Origin: Rhodospirillales bacterium 24-66-33
GTDB lineage: Bacteria; Pseudomonadota; Alphaproteobacteria; Reyranellales; Reyranellaceae
DNA: 64,000 bases
Reading direction: 5' to 3'
NCBI GenBank assembly: GCA_002281855.1
Contig: NCHQ01000002.1
Span: 186,001-250,000, forward strand
Shown here: positions 1 through 9,217 of the stretch, piece by piece
How positions within the stretch are numbered: position 1 is the stretch's first letter
Layout of the letters: every line of letters begins with the position of its first letter
Position numbers and translations under genes: made by a program
The notes under the pieces: model-generated
Told to the model about the DNA's origin: nothing
Seen by the model: only the letters and a program-made list of their open reading frames with translations
Databases searched by the model: none

Positions 1-254
1 TCGGCGACGGCACCGAGATGGTCCTCGTGGGCGTGGGTCAGGACGATGCCGACGAGGTCGTCGCGGCGTTCCACGATGAATTCGGGATCCGGCATCACCA
101 CCTCGACGCCGGCCATCGAACTGTCGGCGAAGCCGATGCCGAGATCGACCATCAGCCACTTCCCGGCCGTGCCGTAGAGGTTGAGGTTCATGCCGATCTC
201 GCCGGCCCCCCCGAGGGCCAGGAACAGCAGCTCGTCGTTCGAAGGAACCGTCAT
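1..254 (-). CDS. rnj: Ribonuclease J, N-terminal part (cut by window edge)
   Basis: This is the first 84 codons of a metallo-beta-lactamase-fold RNase J, a 5'-3' exo/endoribonuclease for mRNA decay and RNA maturation. The N-terminus has the family's 'ALGGAGEIGMN' strand. The zinc-binding HxHxDH motif is visible as THAHEDHLGA (H74, H76, D78, H79). The ATG overlaps the coaX stop codon by four bases (ATGA), so it is probably translationally coupled at the distal end of the nuo-birA-coaX run. The beta-CASP and C-terminal domains lie outside the window. Confidence 0.93.
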   Translation of the reverse strand, partial: MTVPSNDELLFLALGGAGEIGMNLNLYGTAGKWLMVDLGIGFADSSMAGVEVVMPDPEFIVERRDDLVGIVLTHAHEDHLGAVA

Positions 255-1021
255 CCGCGGTTGCGCCGCCAGATCTCCAGCAGGCCGAGCGACATCAGAT
301 CGGGCTCGATGAAGTCGAAGAGGCCGATCTCGTCCTTGAACACGCTGGCGAGGCCGCCCGTGGCGATCACCTTCATGGGCTCGCCATACTCCTCGCGGAT
401 GCGCCGGATCAGGCTCTCGATCAGGCCGACATAGCCCCAGAAGATTCCGGACTGCATGTTGGCCACGGTGTTCTTGCCGATGACGTGGGCCGGCTTCTCG
501 ACCCGGATGCGCGGCAGGCGCGCCGTCATCAGGTAGAAGGCCTCGATCGTCAGCTCGACACCCGGCGCGAACACGCCGCCGATGAAATTGCCGTCCCTGT
601 CGGCGAGGTCGAAGGTGGTGGCACTGCCGAAGTCGATCGTGATCAGCGGCCCGCCATACTTCGTGTGGCCGGCGATGACGCCGACGAGGCGGTCGGCGCC
701 CGCCTCGGCCGGCCGGTCGATCAGCACCTTGATGCCGAGATTGCAGTCGGGCTCGCCGACGATCAGCAGCCTGGTGTGGAAGTAGTTCTCGCAGAGGCGC
801 CGCAGATGGGTATTCACAGCCGGCACGACGCTGGCCAGGATCGCGCCCTTGATCGACTTCGGATCGAAGCCCTGCAGGTTCATGAGCTGCGTCACCCAGG
901 CGGCATATTCGTCGGACGTGCGCTTGGACTCGGTGCGCAGGCGCCAGGCAGCGACGATCCTGTCCTCGTCGAACACGACGAACTTCGAGTTGGTGTTGCC
1001 AACGTCGATGGCCAGCAGCAT
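251..1021 (-). CDS. coaX: Type III pantothenate kinase
   Basis: This 256-residue CoaX phosphorylates pantothenate in the first step of coenzyme A synthesis in the cytoplasm. It has the ASKHA-fold phosphate loop DVGNTNSKF at the N-terminus, the GADRLVG motif near residue 110 and the IDFGSATTFD adenosine motif after it. The length is normal for the family. It sits 11 bases after birA and overlaps the start of rnj, which is a common alphaproteobacterial order downstream of nuoN. Confidence 0.96.
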   Translation of the reverse strand: MLLAIDVGNTNSKFVVFDEDRIVAAWRLRTESKRTSDEYAAWVTQLMNLQGFDPKSIKGAILASVVPAVNTHLRRLCENYFHTRLLIVGEPDCNLGIKVLIDRPAEAGADRLVGVIAGHTKYGGPLITIDFGSATTFDLADRDGNFIGGVFAPGVELTIEAFYLMTARLPRIRVEKPAHVIGKNTVANMQSGIFWGYVGLIESLIRRIREEYGEPMKVIATGGLASVFKDEIGLFDFIEPDLMSLGLLEIWRRNRG

Positions 1022-1032
1022 TCCCGCCCTCC

Positions 1033-1758
1033 TCAGGCCGCCCGGCCCAGCAATTCACCCGACACGATCTTGCGCGGGCCCTCCGCCGTATCGAGCAGAA
1101 GCGCGCCTTCGCGGTCCAGCCCGGCGAAGCGGCCGCTCACCAGCCCCTCGCCCAGCCGAACGTCGATCTCGGCGCCCAGCGGTCCTGCCTTCGCGAGCCA
1201 TTCGCGGCGTACCGTCTCGAACCCGTCGCGGCGCCACTGCGCCAGCCGGGTCGCCAGTGCGCGCGTGAGGCCTTCCAGCGCCGCCTCGACGGTGCCCCCC
1301 AGAGCTGCCCCCGGGTAACGCATTTCAGGAAGCTGCGGCGCAAAGGTGACGTTCACGCCGATGCCGGCCACGACGTGCTCGACCCGCCCGTCCTGTCCTA
1401 TCGCGCTCTCCAGCAGGATGCCGGCGATCTTTCCGCCATCGACCAAAACGTCGTTGGGCCATTTCAGGCGCACGCTGCGATCCGCCGGCACGAGGTCGCC
1501 AACCGCGAGCGCAGCCACGAAACCCAGCTCGGCGGCGCGCGGCGCCTCGCAGGCGGGCCGCATGACCGTGGAACTGTAGAGATTGCCGACCGGCGACGCC
1601 CAGTTGCGGCCGCGGCGACCGCGACCGCCCGACTGCTCGCGCGCCCAGACGACGGTGCCCTCGGGGGCGCCGGCGTCGGCCAGGCGGGTGGCCTCGTCGC
1701 TGGTGCTGCCGACGCTCTGGAGCGCAACCAGCGTCCACCCGTCCGGGAGGACGGGCAT
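1033..1758 (-). CDS. birA: Biotin-[acetyl-CoA carboxylase] ligase
   Basis: This 241-residue enzyme attaches biotin to the carrier domain of acetyl-CoA carboxylase and related enzymes. It has the biotinyl-AMP loop GRGRRGRNW and the KWPNDVLVDGGKIAGIL segment. There is no N-terminal helix-turn-helix, so it is a ligase only, not a repressor as in E. coli. The ATG at 1758 begins MPVLPDGW. An in-frame GTG at 1767, overlapping the nuoN stop as GTGA, would add three residues and is an alternative start. It lies in the operon tail after complex I. Confidence 0.93.
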   Translation of the reverse strand: MPVLPDGWTLVALQSVGSTSDEATRLADAGAPEGTVVWAREQSGGRGRRGRNWASPVGNLYSSTVMRPACEAPRAAELGFVAALAVGDLVPADRSVRLKWPNDVLVDGGKIAGILLESAIGQDGRVEHVVAGIGVNVTFAPQLPEMRYPGAALGGTVEAALEGLTRALATRLAQWRRDGFETVRREWLAKAGPLGAEIDVRLGEGLVSGRFAGLDREGALLLDTAEGPRKIVSGELLGRAA

Positions 1759-1763
1759 CGGGG

Positions 1764-3212
1764 TCACTGGAACAGGCCCTTGGCAGCCGCTTCGGCGATC
1801 AGGCTGAGGGGCTGGGGAACCAGGGAAAAGATGGCGATCAGGAAGGCCGCTACCAGCGCCACCACGCGGTTGACGCCGAACGCCGGGCGGTCGATGGCCT
1901 CGGCCGGCTCGTCGAAGTACATCACCTTCACGATGCGCAGGTAGTAGTACGAGGCCACCACCGAAGCGAGCACGCCCAGCACCGCGGGGATGAACAGCTT
2001 GGCTTCGACCGCCGCCATGAAGATGTAGAGCTTGCCCCAGAAACCCGCGAGCGGCGGAATGCCGGCCAGCGAGAACATGAAGATCAGCATCCCCAGCGCC
2101 ATCATCGGCTGGCTGCGCGCGAGACCCGCGAGATCGGAGACCTGCTCGACCATGATGTTGCGGCGCTTCATCATCAGGATCGTGGCGAAGACGCCCAGCG
2201 TCATGACCAGGTAGATGGCGAGATAGAAGACCACCGCCTGGATGCCGATTTCCGTGCCGCTGGCGACGCCCAGCAGGATGTAGCCGACATTGCCGATCGA
2301 CGAATAGGCCATCAGGCGCTTGATGTTCTGCTGGCGGAGCGCAGCGAAGGCACCCAGCGCCATCGAGAGCACCGAGGCCACGACGATGATCTGCTGCCAC
2401 TGCGCGAACAGCGGCTTGAACGGGCCCATCAGGACCGACACCAGCAGCGACAGGGCGGCGATCTTCGGAGCCACGGCGAACAGGGCCGTAACGGGCGTCG
2501 GTGCGCCCTCGTAGACGTCCGGCGTCCACATGTGGAACGGCACGGCCGAGACCTTGAAGGCGAGACCGGCAACCACGAACACCAGGCCGATGATCACGCC
2601 GATTTCGGTGGCGCGACCGTCGGCCAGCGCGCCCGAGATCTGGACGAAGGCGGTGCCGCCGCAGAAACCGTAGATCAGCGACGAGCCGAACAGCAGCATG
2701 CCCGAGGCGACCGAGCCCAGGACGAAGTACTTCACGCCCGCCTCGGTCGAGCGCACGCTGTCGCGCTGGAACGCGGCGATGACGTAGAGCGCCAGCGACT
2801 GCAGCTCGAGGCCGACATACAGCGCCATCAGGTCGTTGGCCGAGATCATCAGCATCATGCCGAGCGTCGCCAGGGCGACCAGGATCGGATACTCGAACCG
2901 CCAGGCCTTGGCCTGCTCGAAATAGGCGCGCGACATCAGGATGGCGACGGCGGAGCCCACCAGCACCATCACCTTCATGGTCGCGGTCAGGCGGTCGACG
3001 ATGAACAGCGAGGAAAAGGCTGTCCCTTCGCGATACGGCAGGAACAGCAGCGCCGCCGTCACCAGCAGGGCGACCGAGGTCGCCACCGAGACGAACGGCG
3101 TGGCGATTTCACCCCGGACGACGCCGTAGATGAGCAGCAGTGCGGTGGCCGCCGCGAGGAAGATTTCCGGGCGGGCCAGGGTCCAGGATTCGAGACCGAC
3201 GATCATGTTCAT
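1764..3212 (-). CDS. nuoN: NADH-quinone oxidoreductase subunit N
   Basis: This 482-residue antiporter-like membrane subunit of complex I is almost entirely hydrophobic, with about 14 predicted membrane segments. It is one of three Mrp-related proton-pumping subunits, with NuoL and NuoM. The conserved core can be read in FVVAGLAFKVSAVPFHMWTPD, the typical Lys/His-bearing helix segment. It is the last nuo gene, 13 bases after nuoM, and its stop abuts birA. Confidence 0.97.
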   Translation of the reverse strand: MNMIVGLESWTLARPEIFLAAATALLLIYGVVRGEIATPFVSVATSVALLVTAALLFLPYREGTAFSSLFIVDRLTATMKVMVLVGSAVAILMSRAYFEQAKAWRFEYPILVALATLGMMLMISANDLMALYVGLELQSLALYVIAAFQRDSVRSTEAGVKYFVLGSVASGMLLFGSSLIYGFCGGTAFVQISGALADGRATEIGVIIGLVFVVAGLAFKVSAVPFHMWTPDVYEGAPTPVTALFAVAPKIAALSLLVSVLMGPFKPLFAQWQQIIVVASVLSMALGAFAALRQQNIKRLMAYSSIGNVGYILLGVASGTEIGIQAVVFYLAIYLVMTLGVFATILMMKRRNIMVEQVSDLAGLARSQPMMALGMLIFMFSLAGIPPLAGFWGKLYIFMAAVEAKLFIPAVLGVLASVVASYYYLRIVKVMYFDEPAEAIDRPAFGVNRVVALVAAFLIAIFSLVPQPLSLIAEAAAKGLFQ

Positions 3213-3225
3213 TACTCCCGGCCGC

Positions 3226-4740
3226 TCACGGTACCAGCGCCGCGGTGCGGGCGAGCTTCAAAGCCGCCTGATAGTCGCCGATCAGCTTGTCCACGGCCGG
3301 CGCCATCGGGTCGAGGAAGGAATTGGGATAGACGCCCATCCAGATCGTGAGCAGCACCAACGGCAGGAAGATCGCGATCTCGCGACCGTTCATGTCGAGG
3401 ATGCCTTTCAGCGAATCCTTGGTGAGTTCGCCGAAGACGATCTTGCGATAGAGCCAGAGCGCGTAGGCGGCGCCCAGGATGAGGCTGGTCGCGGCCAGGA
3501 ACGCCACCCAGGTATTGGCCTTGAAGGCACCCAGCAGAACCAGGAATTCGCCGACGAAGCCCGACAGGCCGGGCAGACCGACGCTCGCCAAGGTGAAGAA
3601 CAGGAAGGTGAAGGCGTAGCGCGGCATGCGATGCACGAGGCCGCCATAGGCCGCGATCTCGCGGGTATGCATGCGGTCGTAGACGACGCCGACGCAGAGG
3701 AAGAGCGCGGCCGACACGATGCCGTGGCTCAGCATCTGGAAGATCGAGCCCTGCACGCCCTGCATATTCATGACGAAGGCGCCGATCGTCACGAAGCCCA
3801 TATGGGCCACCGACGAATAGGCGATCAGCTTCTTCATGTCCTCCTGCACCAGCGCGACCAGCGAGGTGTAGATCACCGCCACGAGCGAGAGCGCGAAGAC
3901 CATCGGCGCGAAATACTGCGTCGCCTCGGGAAACAGCGGGATCGAGAAGCGCAGGAAGCCGTAGCCGCCCATCTTCAGCAGCACGCCGGCCAGGATGACG
4001 GAGCCCGCGGTTGGCGCCTCGACGTGGGCGTCCGGCAGCCAGGTATGGACCGGCCACATCGGCACCTTCACGGCGAACGACGCGAAGAAGGCCAGCCACA
4101 GCCAGCACTGCCAGGTGAACGGCAGGTCGAGCTTCTCCATCACCGTCGGCAGGTCGGTCGTGCCCACCTGGCCATAGACGGCGATGATCGCCAGCAGCAT
4201 CAGCACCGAGCCGAGCAGCGTGTAGAGGAAGAACTTGAAGGCCGCGTAGACGCGCCGCTTGCCGCCCCACACGCCGATGATCAGGAACATCGGAATGAGG
4301 ACGCCTTCGAAGAAGATGTAGAAGAGCGCCAGGTCGAGCGCGCAGAACATGCCGACCATGAAGGTCTCGAGCACGAGGAACGCGATCATGTATTCCTTGA
4401 CGCGAACCTTGATCGACTCCCAGCTCGCCAGGATGCAGATCGGCGTCAGCAGGGTCGACAGCAGGACGAAGAACAGCGAGATGCCGTCGATGCCGGCGTG
4501 ATAGCCGATGTTCAGCGCCGGCACCCAGGCGACCTTCTCCTCGAACTGGAAGCCCGCCTTCGTCGGATCGAATTGGATCCACAGAAGCAGAGAGATCAGG
4601 AAGGTTACCGTCGTGGTGACGATCGCCACGCTGCGGCAGTTTCGGTCGACGGCCTCTTTCGGGCCGTTGACGATCAGGCAGAACAGCGCTCCCACCAGAG
4701 GCAGGAACGTGATCAGGGAAAGGATAGGCCAGCTCGACAT
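3226..4740 (-). CDS. nuoM: NADH-quinone oxidoreductase subunit M
   Basis: This 504-residue antiporter-like proton-channel subunit of complex I starts at the ATG giving [18 protein letters not shown]. The same frame is open further upstream, but that part is only an out-of-frame reading of nuoL. The conserved helix with [22 protein letters not shown] identifies the family. It lies 8 bases after nuoL and 13 before nuoN. Confidence 0.97.
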   Translation of the reverse strand: MSSWPILSLITFLPLVGALFCLIVNGPKEAVDRNCRSVAIVTTTVTFLISLLLWIQFDPTKAGFQFEEKVAWVPALNIGYHAGIDGISLFFVLLSTLLTPICILASWESIKVRVKEYMIAFLVLETFMVGMFCALDLALFYIFFEGVLIPMFLIIGVWGGKRRVYAAFKFFLYTLLGSVLMLLAIIAVYGQVGTTDLPTVMEKLDLPFTWQCWLWLAFFASFAVKVPMWPVHTWLPDAHVEAPTAGSVILAGVLLKMGGYGFLRFSIPLFPEATQYFAPMVFALSLVAVIYTSLVALVQEDMKKLIAYSSVAHMGFVTIGAFVMNMQGVQGSIFQMLSHGIVSAALFLCVGVVYDRMHTREIAAYGGLVHRMPRYAFTFLFFTLASVGLPGLSGFVGEFLVLLGAFKANTWVAFLAATSLILGAAYALWLYRKIVFGELTKDSLKGILDMNGREIAIFLPLVLLTIWMGVYPNSFLDPMAPAVDKLIGDYQAALKLARTAALVP

Positions 4741-4748
4741 CGGGGGCC

Positions 4749-6716
4749 TTACCTCGCCGACAGCATGAAATAGGTGACCAGGCCGGCGACGCCGACCAGC
4801 ATCACGAACGCGTAGTGATAGAGATAGCCGCTCTGGAAGCGCATCAGAATGCCCGCCATGTCCTGCGCTCGCGCGGCGACATTGTCGGGGCCGAGCCCGT
4901 CGATCGTGGCGCCGTCGCCCTTCTTCCAGAGGAAGCGGCCGATGGCCAGGGAGGGCTTCACGAACACCGCATCGTAGAGCTCGTCGAAGTACCACTTGTT
5001 GTAGAACAGGGCGTGCAGGCCCGGGAAGCGCTTCACGGTACGCGCCGGCATGTCGGTTCGCACGATGTAGAAATAGTATGCGATGGCGATGCCGACGAGC
5101 GCGAAGACCAGCGGCGCGAGCTTCACCCACACCGGCACTTCGTGCGCGTGATGAAGCACCTCTTCCGTTGCCTTGACGGCGACGGAGTTGCCCCAGAAGG
5201 CGCGCCAGTCGTGGCCGACGAACCAGTCGTAGCCGACCAGGCCCGAGAACGCCGCGCCGATGCCCAGCACGTACAGCGGGATCAGCATCACCACCGGCGA
5301 TTCGTGGGCATGATCCCAGGTGTGATGGTCGCCGCGGTACTTGCCGTAGAAGGTCATGAACATCAGGCGGGTCGAATAGAAGGCCGTCATCAAGGCCGCG
5401 ATCACACCCAGCCAGTAGGCGATGACGCCGACCGTCGTGTGCACGCCGAAGGCCGATTCCAGCATGATGTCCTTGGAATAGAAGCCCGCGAAACCCAGCC
5501 CGGTGCCGAAGATGAACGGAATACCGATGCCCGACAGCGCCAGGGTGCCGACCCACATCAGGAGGAAGGTCTGCGGCGCCTTCTCCTTCACGCCGCCCAT
5601 CTTACGCATGTCCTGCTCATGGTGGAGACAATTGATCACCGACCCCGACCCCAGGAACAGCAGCGCCTTGAAGAAGGCGTGCGTGGTGAGATGGAACATG
5701 GCGGCCGAGTAACCGCCGACGCCGCACGCAAAGAACATGTAGCCGAGCTGGCTGCAGGTCGAATAGGCGACGACCCGCTTGATGTCGAACTGGGTCATGC
5801 CGACGGTCGCGGCAAAGAAAGCGGTCGCAGCACCGACGATGGTGACGATCATCGACACGGTGGGCGCCAGCTCGAACAGCGGCGACAGGCGGCAGACCAT
5901 GAACACGCCGGCGGTCACCATCGTGGCGGCATGGATCAGCGCCGACACCGGCGTCGGGCCTTCCATGGCGTCCGGCAGCCAGGTGTGCAGGCCGAGCTGG
6001 GCCGACTTGCCCATGGCGCCGATGAACAGCAGCAGGCAGGCGGTCTCCAGAGCCGGCAGATCCATGCCGAGGAACTGGATGCGCATCTGCGCCATCTGCG
6101 GCGCCTTGGCGAAGATTTCCTCGAAGCCGACCGAGCCGGACAGCATCCAGACGGCAGCAATACCCAGCGCAAAGCCGAAGTCGCCCACCCGGTTCACGAT
6201 GAACGCTTTCATCGCCGCGTTGTTGGCCGACGGCTTGTCGTACCAGAAGCCGATCAGCAGATAGGATGCGAGGCCCACTCCCTCCCAGCCGAAGAAGAGC
6301 TGTACGAGGTTGTCCGACGTCACCAGCATCAGCATGAAGAACGTGAACAGGCTGAGATAGGACATGAAGCGCGGGATGCTGGGATCGTCCGCCATGTAGC
6401 CGATGGAATAGACGTGCACCATCGACGACACGACGGTGACCACGATCAGCATGACAGCGGTCAGCGTGTCGACGCGCAGCGCCCAGGCAATATCGAGGGT
6501 CCCGGATTCCATCCAGGAGAAGAGCTTCACGACGATCAGCTTCTCCGTGCCGAAGCCGATCTTGACGAAGACGAAGATCGAGAGGGCCGCCGCGATCAGC
6601 AGGGCCGCGCAGGTGATGACCTGCGCGGGACGTGCGCCGATGACGCGGCAGAAGAGGCCGGCGATCGCCGCCGCGACCAGCGGCAGGAAGACGATGAGCT
6701 TGATGGCGATATCCAT
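4749..6716 (-). CDS. nuoL: NADH-quinone oxidoreductase subunit L
   Basis: This 655-residue protein is the distal proton-pumping subunit of complex I. The Mrp-antiporter core occupies roughly the first 450 residues ([33 protein letters not shown]). A C-terminal extension follows, with the long lateral helix that braces NuoM and NuoN, and a final membrane anchor. The length is normal. It lies 12 bases after nuoK in an unbroken operon. Confidence 0.97.
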   Translation of the reverse strand: MDIAIKLIVFLPLVAAAIAGLFCRVIGARPAQVITCAALLIAAALSIFVFVKIGFGTEKLIVVKLFSWMESGTLDIAWALRVDTLTAVMLIVVTVVSSMVHVYSIGYMADDPSIPRFMSYLSLFTFFMLMLVTSDNLVQLFFGWEGVGLASYLLIGFWYDKPSANNAAMKAFIVNRVGDFGFALGIAAVWMLSGSVGFEEIFAKAPQMAQMRIQFLGMDLPALETACLLLFIGAMGKSAQLGLHTWLPDAMEGPTPVSALIHAATMVTAGVFMVCRLSPLFELAPTVSMIVTIVGAATAFFAATVGMTQFDIKRVVAYSTCSQLGYMFFACGVGGYSAAMFHLTTHAFFKALLFLGSGSVINCLHHEQDMRKMGGVKEKAPQTFLLMWVGTLALSGIGIPFIFGTGLGFAGFYSKDIMLESAFGVHTTVGVIAYWLGVIAALMTAFYSTRLMFMTFYGKYRGDHHTWDHAHESPVVMLIPLYVLGIGAAFSGLVGYDWFVGHDWRAFWGNSVAVKATEEVLHHAHEVPVWVKLAPLVFALVGIAIAYYFYIVRTDMPARTVKRFPGLHALFYNKWYFDELYDAVFVKPSLAIGRFLWKKGDGATIDGLGPDNVAARAQDMAGILMRFQSGYLYHYAFVMLVGVAGLVTYFMLSAR

Positions 6717-6728
6717 GATGAGTGCGCC

Positions 6729-7037
6729 CTAGCCCTTCATCGCGTTGATGTCTTCGACGGCGATCGTTCCGCGGTTACGGAAGTAGACCACCAGGATCGC
6801 CAATCCGATCGCCGCCTCGGCGGCGGCCACGGTCAGCACCAGCAGGGCGAAGACCTGCCCGACGACATTGCCCTGGAAGACCGAGAAGGCCACCAGGTTG
6901 ATGTTCACCGCGAGCAGCATCAGCTCGACGCACATCAGGATGACGATGACGTTCTTGCGGTTCAGGAAGATGCCGAGGATGCCCATCGTGAAAAGCACAG
7001 CGGCGACGGCGAGATAGTGGCCCAGCCCGATCGTCAT
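6729..7037 (-). CDS. nuoK: NADH-quinone oxidoreductase subunit K
   Basis: This 102-residue, three-helix membrane subunit carries both buried glutamates of the family: E38 in [12 protein letters not shown] and E74 in [11 protein letters not shown], corresponding to E. coli E36 and E72. Its start codon shares one base with the nuoJ stop (TGATG), so translation is coupled to nuoJ. Confidence 0.97.
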   Translation of the reverse strand: MTIGLGHYLAVAAVLFTMGILGIFLNRKNVIVILMCVELMLLAVNINLVAFSVFQGNVVGQVFALLVLTVAAAEAAIGLAILVVYFRNRGTIAVEDINAMKG

Positions 7038-7651
7038 CAGACGCCTCCCCGCGTCGGTACCTTCACCACCGTGATGGACTGTTCCTTCGTGCGGTTGATC
7101 TGCTCCCCCGCCTTCTGGCGACGGACGCCCGGCCGGCTGCGCAACGTGAGCACGATGGCGCCGATCATGGCCACCAGCAACACCAGGCCGGCCACCTGGA
7201 AGAGGTAGAAATACTGGGTGTAGAGGACCCGCCCGATGGCCCTCGTATTGTCGATTGCCATCACCTGGGCGCCATGCGCATTCAGCCCCGTGATGGTCGC
7301 CGAGCCGGCGCCGAGGATGCCGACGCCCAGCAGCAGCTCGGCGAACAGCACCGCGCCGATCAACGCGCCCACCGGGAAGTATGCGAGGAAGCCCTCACGC
7401 AGCTCCGTGAGGTTGATGTCGAGCATCATGACCACGAAGAGGAAGAGCACCGCGACCGCGCCGACATAGACGATGACCAGGATCATCGCGATGAATTCGG
7501 CGCCGATCAGCAGGAACAGCCCGGCGGCGTTGAAGAACGCCAGGATCAGGAACAGCACCGAATAGACGGGATTGCGCGAGACCACGACCATGGCGGCCGC
7601 AGCCACGGTGATCGCGGCGAAGACGTAGAAGGCCAGGGCCTGAAGTATCAT
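7037..7651 (-). CDS. nuoJ: NADH-quinone oxidoreductase subunit J
   Basis: This 204-residue membrane subunit of complex I has five predicted helices. The conserved helix 3 region [19 protein letters not shown] is present; its tyrosine/glycine bulge takes part in coupling. A basic tail of about 30 residues extends past the last helix. It starts 24 bases after nuoI and overlaps nuoK by one base. Confidence 0.96.
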   Translation of the reverse strand: MILQALAFYVFAAITVAAAAMVVVSRNPVYSVLFLILAFFNAAGLFLLIGAEFIAMILVIVYVGAVAVLFLFVVMMLDINLTELREGFLAYFPVGALIGAVLFAELLLGVGILGAGSATITGLNAHGAQVMAIDNTRAIGRVLYTQYFYLFQVAGLVLLVAMIGAIVLTLRSRPGVRRQKAGEQINRTKEQSITVVKVPTRGGV

Positions 7652-7675
7652 GATCTGTCTCTCCCCCCGCCCGGC

Positions 7676-8164
7676 TCAGCGATACGCCGCTTCGGAGTGG
7701 AGGTTCGCCGCGATCAGGGTCTCCCAACGGTCGCCGTTCGCGAGCAGCTTGTCCTTGTTGTACATGAGTTCCTCGCGCGTCTCGGTCGAGAACTCGAAAT
7801 TCGGCCCCTCCACGATCGCGTCGACCGGGCAGGCCTCCTGGCAGAAGCCGCAATAGATGCACTTGGTCATGTCGATGTCGTAGCGCGTCGTGCGGCGGCT
7901 GCCGTCATCGCGCGGCTCGGCTTCGATGGTGATCGCTTGCGCCGGGCAGATCGCCTCGCACAGCTTGCACGCGATGCAGCGCTCCTCGCCGTTGGGATAG
8001 CGGCGCAGGGCGTGCTCGCCGCGGAAGCGCGGGCTGAGTGGTCCCTTCTCGTAGGGGTAGTTCACCGTCACCTTCGGCTTGAACATGTACTTCAGGGTGA
8101 GGGCAAAGCCCGCCAGCAGCTCGGTGAGCAGGAAGGCGCGCGCGGTACGGTCGAGGGAAGCCAT
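7676..8164 (-). CDS. nuoI: NADH-quinone oxidoreductase subunit I
   Basis: This 162-residue ferredoxin-like subunit of the complex I connecting arm carries two [4Fe-4S] motifs, [12 protein letters not shown] and [12 protein letters not shown] (clusters N6a and N6b). The short N-terminal amphipathic region [18 protein letters not shown] docks on the membrane arm. Length and start ([11 protein letters not shown]) match alphaproteobacterial and mitochondrial TYKY homologues. Confidence 0.97.
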   Translation of the reverse strand: MASLDRTARAFLLTELLAGFALTLKYMFKPKVTVNYPYEKGPLSPRFRGEHALRRYPNGEERCIACKLCEAICPAQAITIEAEPRDDGSRRTTRYDIDMTKCIYCGFCQEACPVDAIVEGPNFEFSTETREELMYNKDKLLANGDRWETLIAANLHSEAAYR

Positions 8165-8176
8165 TGGCGATTGCTC

Positions 8177-9214
8177 CTAGGGCTTCGGCAGCCAGCCGCC
8201 GAACGTCAGGACGGCAGCGGTGAGGACGACCCAGCCCAGCGACACGGGCAGGAACACTTTCCAGCCCAGCCGCATCAGCTGGTCGTAGCGGTAGCGAGGC
8301 AGGGTGCCCTTGGTCCAGCTGAAGATGAACAGCAGGAAGGCGATCTTGAGGGCGAACCACACGACGCCCGGCACCAGGGTGAACGGCGCGTAGGGGATCG
8401 GCGAATGCCAGCCGCCCAGGAACAGGACGGCGCCCAGGGCCGAGAGCAGGATCATGTTGGCGTATTCGCCGAGGAAGAACAGGCCGAAGGTCATGGCCGA
8501 GTATTCGGTGTGGAAGCCGGCCACCAGCTCGGCCTCCGACATCGGCAGGTCGAACGGCGTGCGGTTCGTCTCGGCCAGCGCCGAGATGAAGAAGATCACG
8601 AACATCGGCAGCAGCGGCAGCCAGAACCAGTTCCAGAACCAGCCGGACTGGGCCAGCACGACGTGCGACAGGTTGAGCGAGCCGACGCAGAGCAGGACGG
8701 TGATCAGCACGAAACCGATCGAGACCTCGTAGGACACCATCTGTGCCGCCGAGCGCAGCGCGCCGAGAAAGGCGTACTTCGAGTTCGAGGCCCAGCCCGC
8801 GATGATGATGCCGTAGACGCCCAGCGACGAGATCGCGAAGAGATAGAGGATGCCGACGTTGATGTCGGCGATGACCCAGCCGTCGTCGAACGGCACCACC
8901 GCCCAGGCGACCAGGGCCGTCATGAAGGCGATCATCGGCGCGATGATGAACAGGACGCCGTTGGCGCTCGACGGGACGATCGTCTCCTTGAGCACCAGCT
9001 TGAGACCGTCGGCGAAGGGCTGCAGCAGACCGAACGGACCGACCACGTTGGGACCGCGGCGCAGCTGGATCGAGGCCCAGACCTTGCGGTCGACATAGGT
9101 CATGTAGGCCACGGACACGAGCAGCGGCACGGTCACGGCGAGGCACTGCGCCAGCATGACGATCGCCATGCCCAGCCAGTTGGTCGTGAAGAAGCTGATC
9201 AGATCGGCGTACAT
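8177..9214 (-). CDS. nuoH: NADH-quinone oxidoreductase subunit H
   Basis: This 345-residue membrane subunit (ND1 homologue) helps form the quinone-binding site at the arm junction. Conserved signatures include [21 protein letters not shown] and the loop [22 protein letters not shown], with its acidic residues at the quinone channel. It is spaced 12 bases before nuoI and 3 after nuoG. Confidence 0.97.
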   Translation of the reverse strand: MYADLISFFTTNWLGMAIVMLAQCLAVTVPLLVSVAYMTYVDRKVWASIQLRRGPNVVGPFGLLQPFADGLKLVLKETIVPSSANGVLFIIAPMIAFMTALVAWAVVPFDDGWVIADINVGILYLFAISSLGVYGIIIAGWASNSKYAFLGALRSAAQMVSYEVSIGFVLITVLLCVGSLNLSHVVLAQSGWFWNWFWLPLLPMFVIFFISALAETNRTPFDLPMSEAELVAGFHTEYSAMTFGLFFLGEYANMILLSALGAVLFLGGWHSPIPYAPFTLVPGVVWFALKIAFLLFIFSWTKGTLPRYRYDQLMRLGWKVFLPVSLGWVVLTAAVLTFGGWLPKP

Positions 9215-9217
9215 GCC

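Noticed and set aside
3226-5556. A single 776-codon minus-strand frame that would extend NuoM at its N-terminus
   Set aside because: Only the part after MSSWPILSL is NuoM-like; the rest is an alternative reading of nuoL, which is intact in its own frame.
4815-7208. A plus-strand frame of about 800 codons opposite nuoL, nuoK and part of nuoJ
   Set aside because: Antisense shadow of hydrophobic genes, giving His/Asp/Glu/Gln-rich nonsense.
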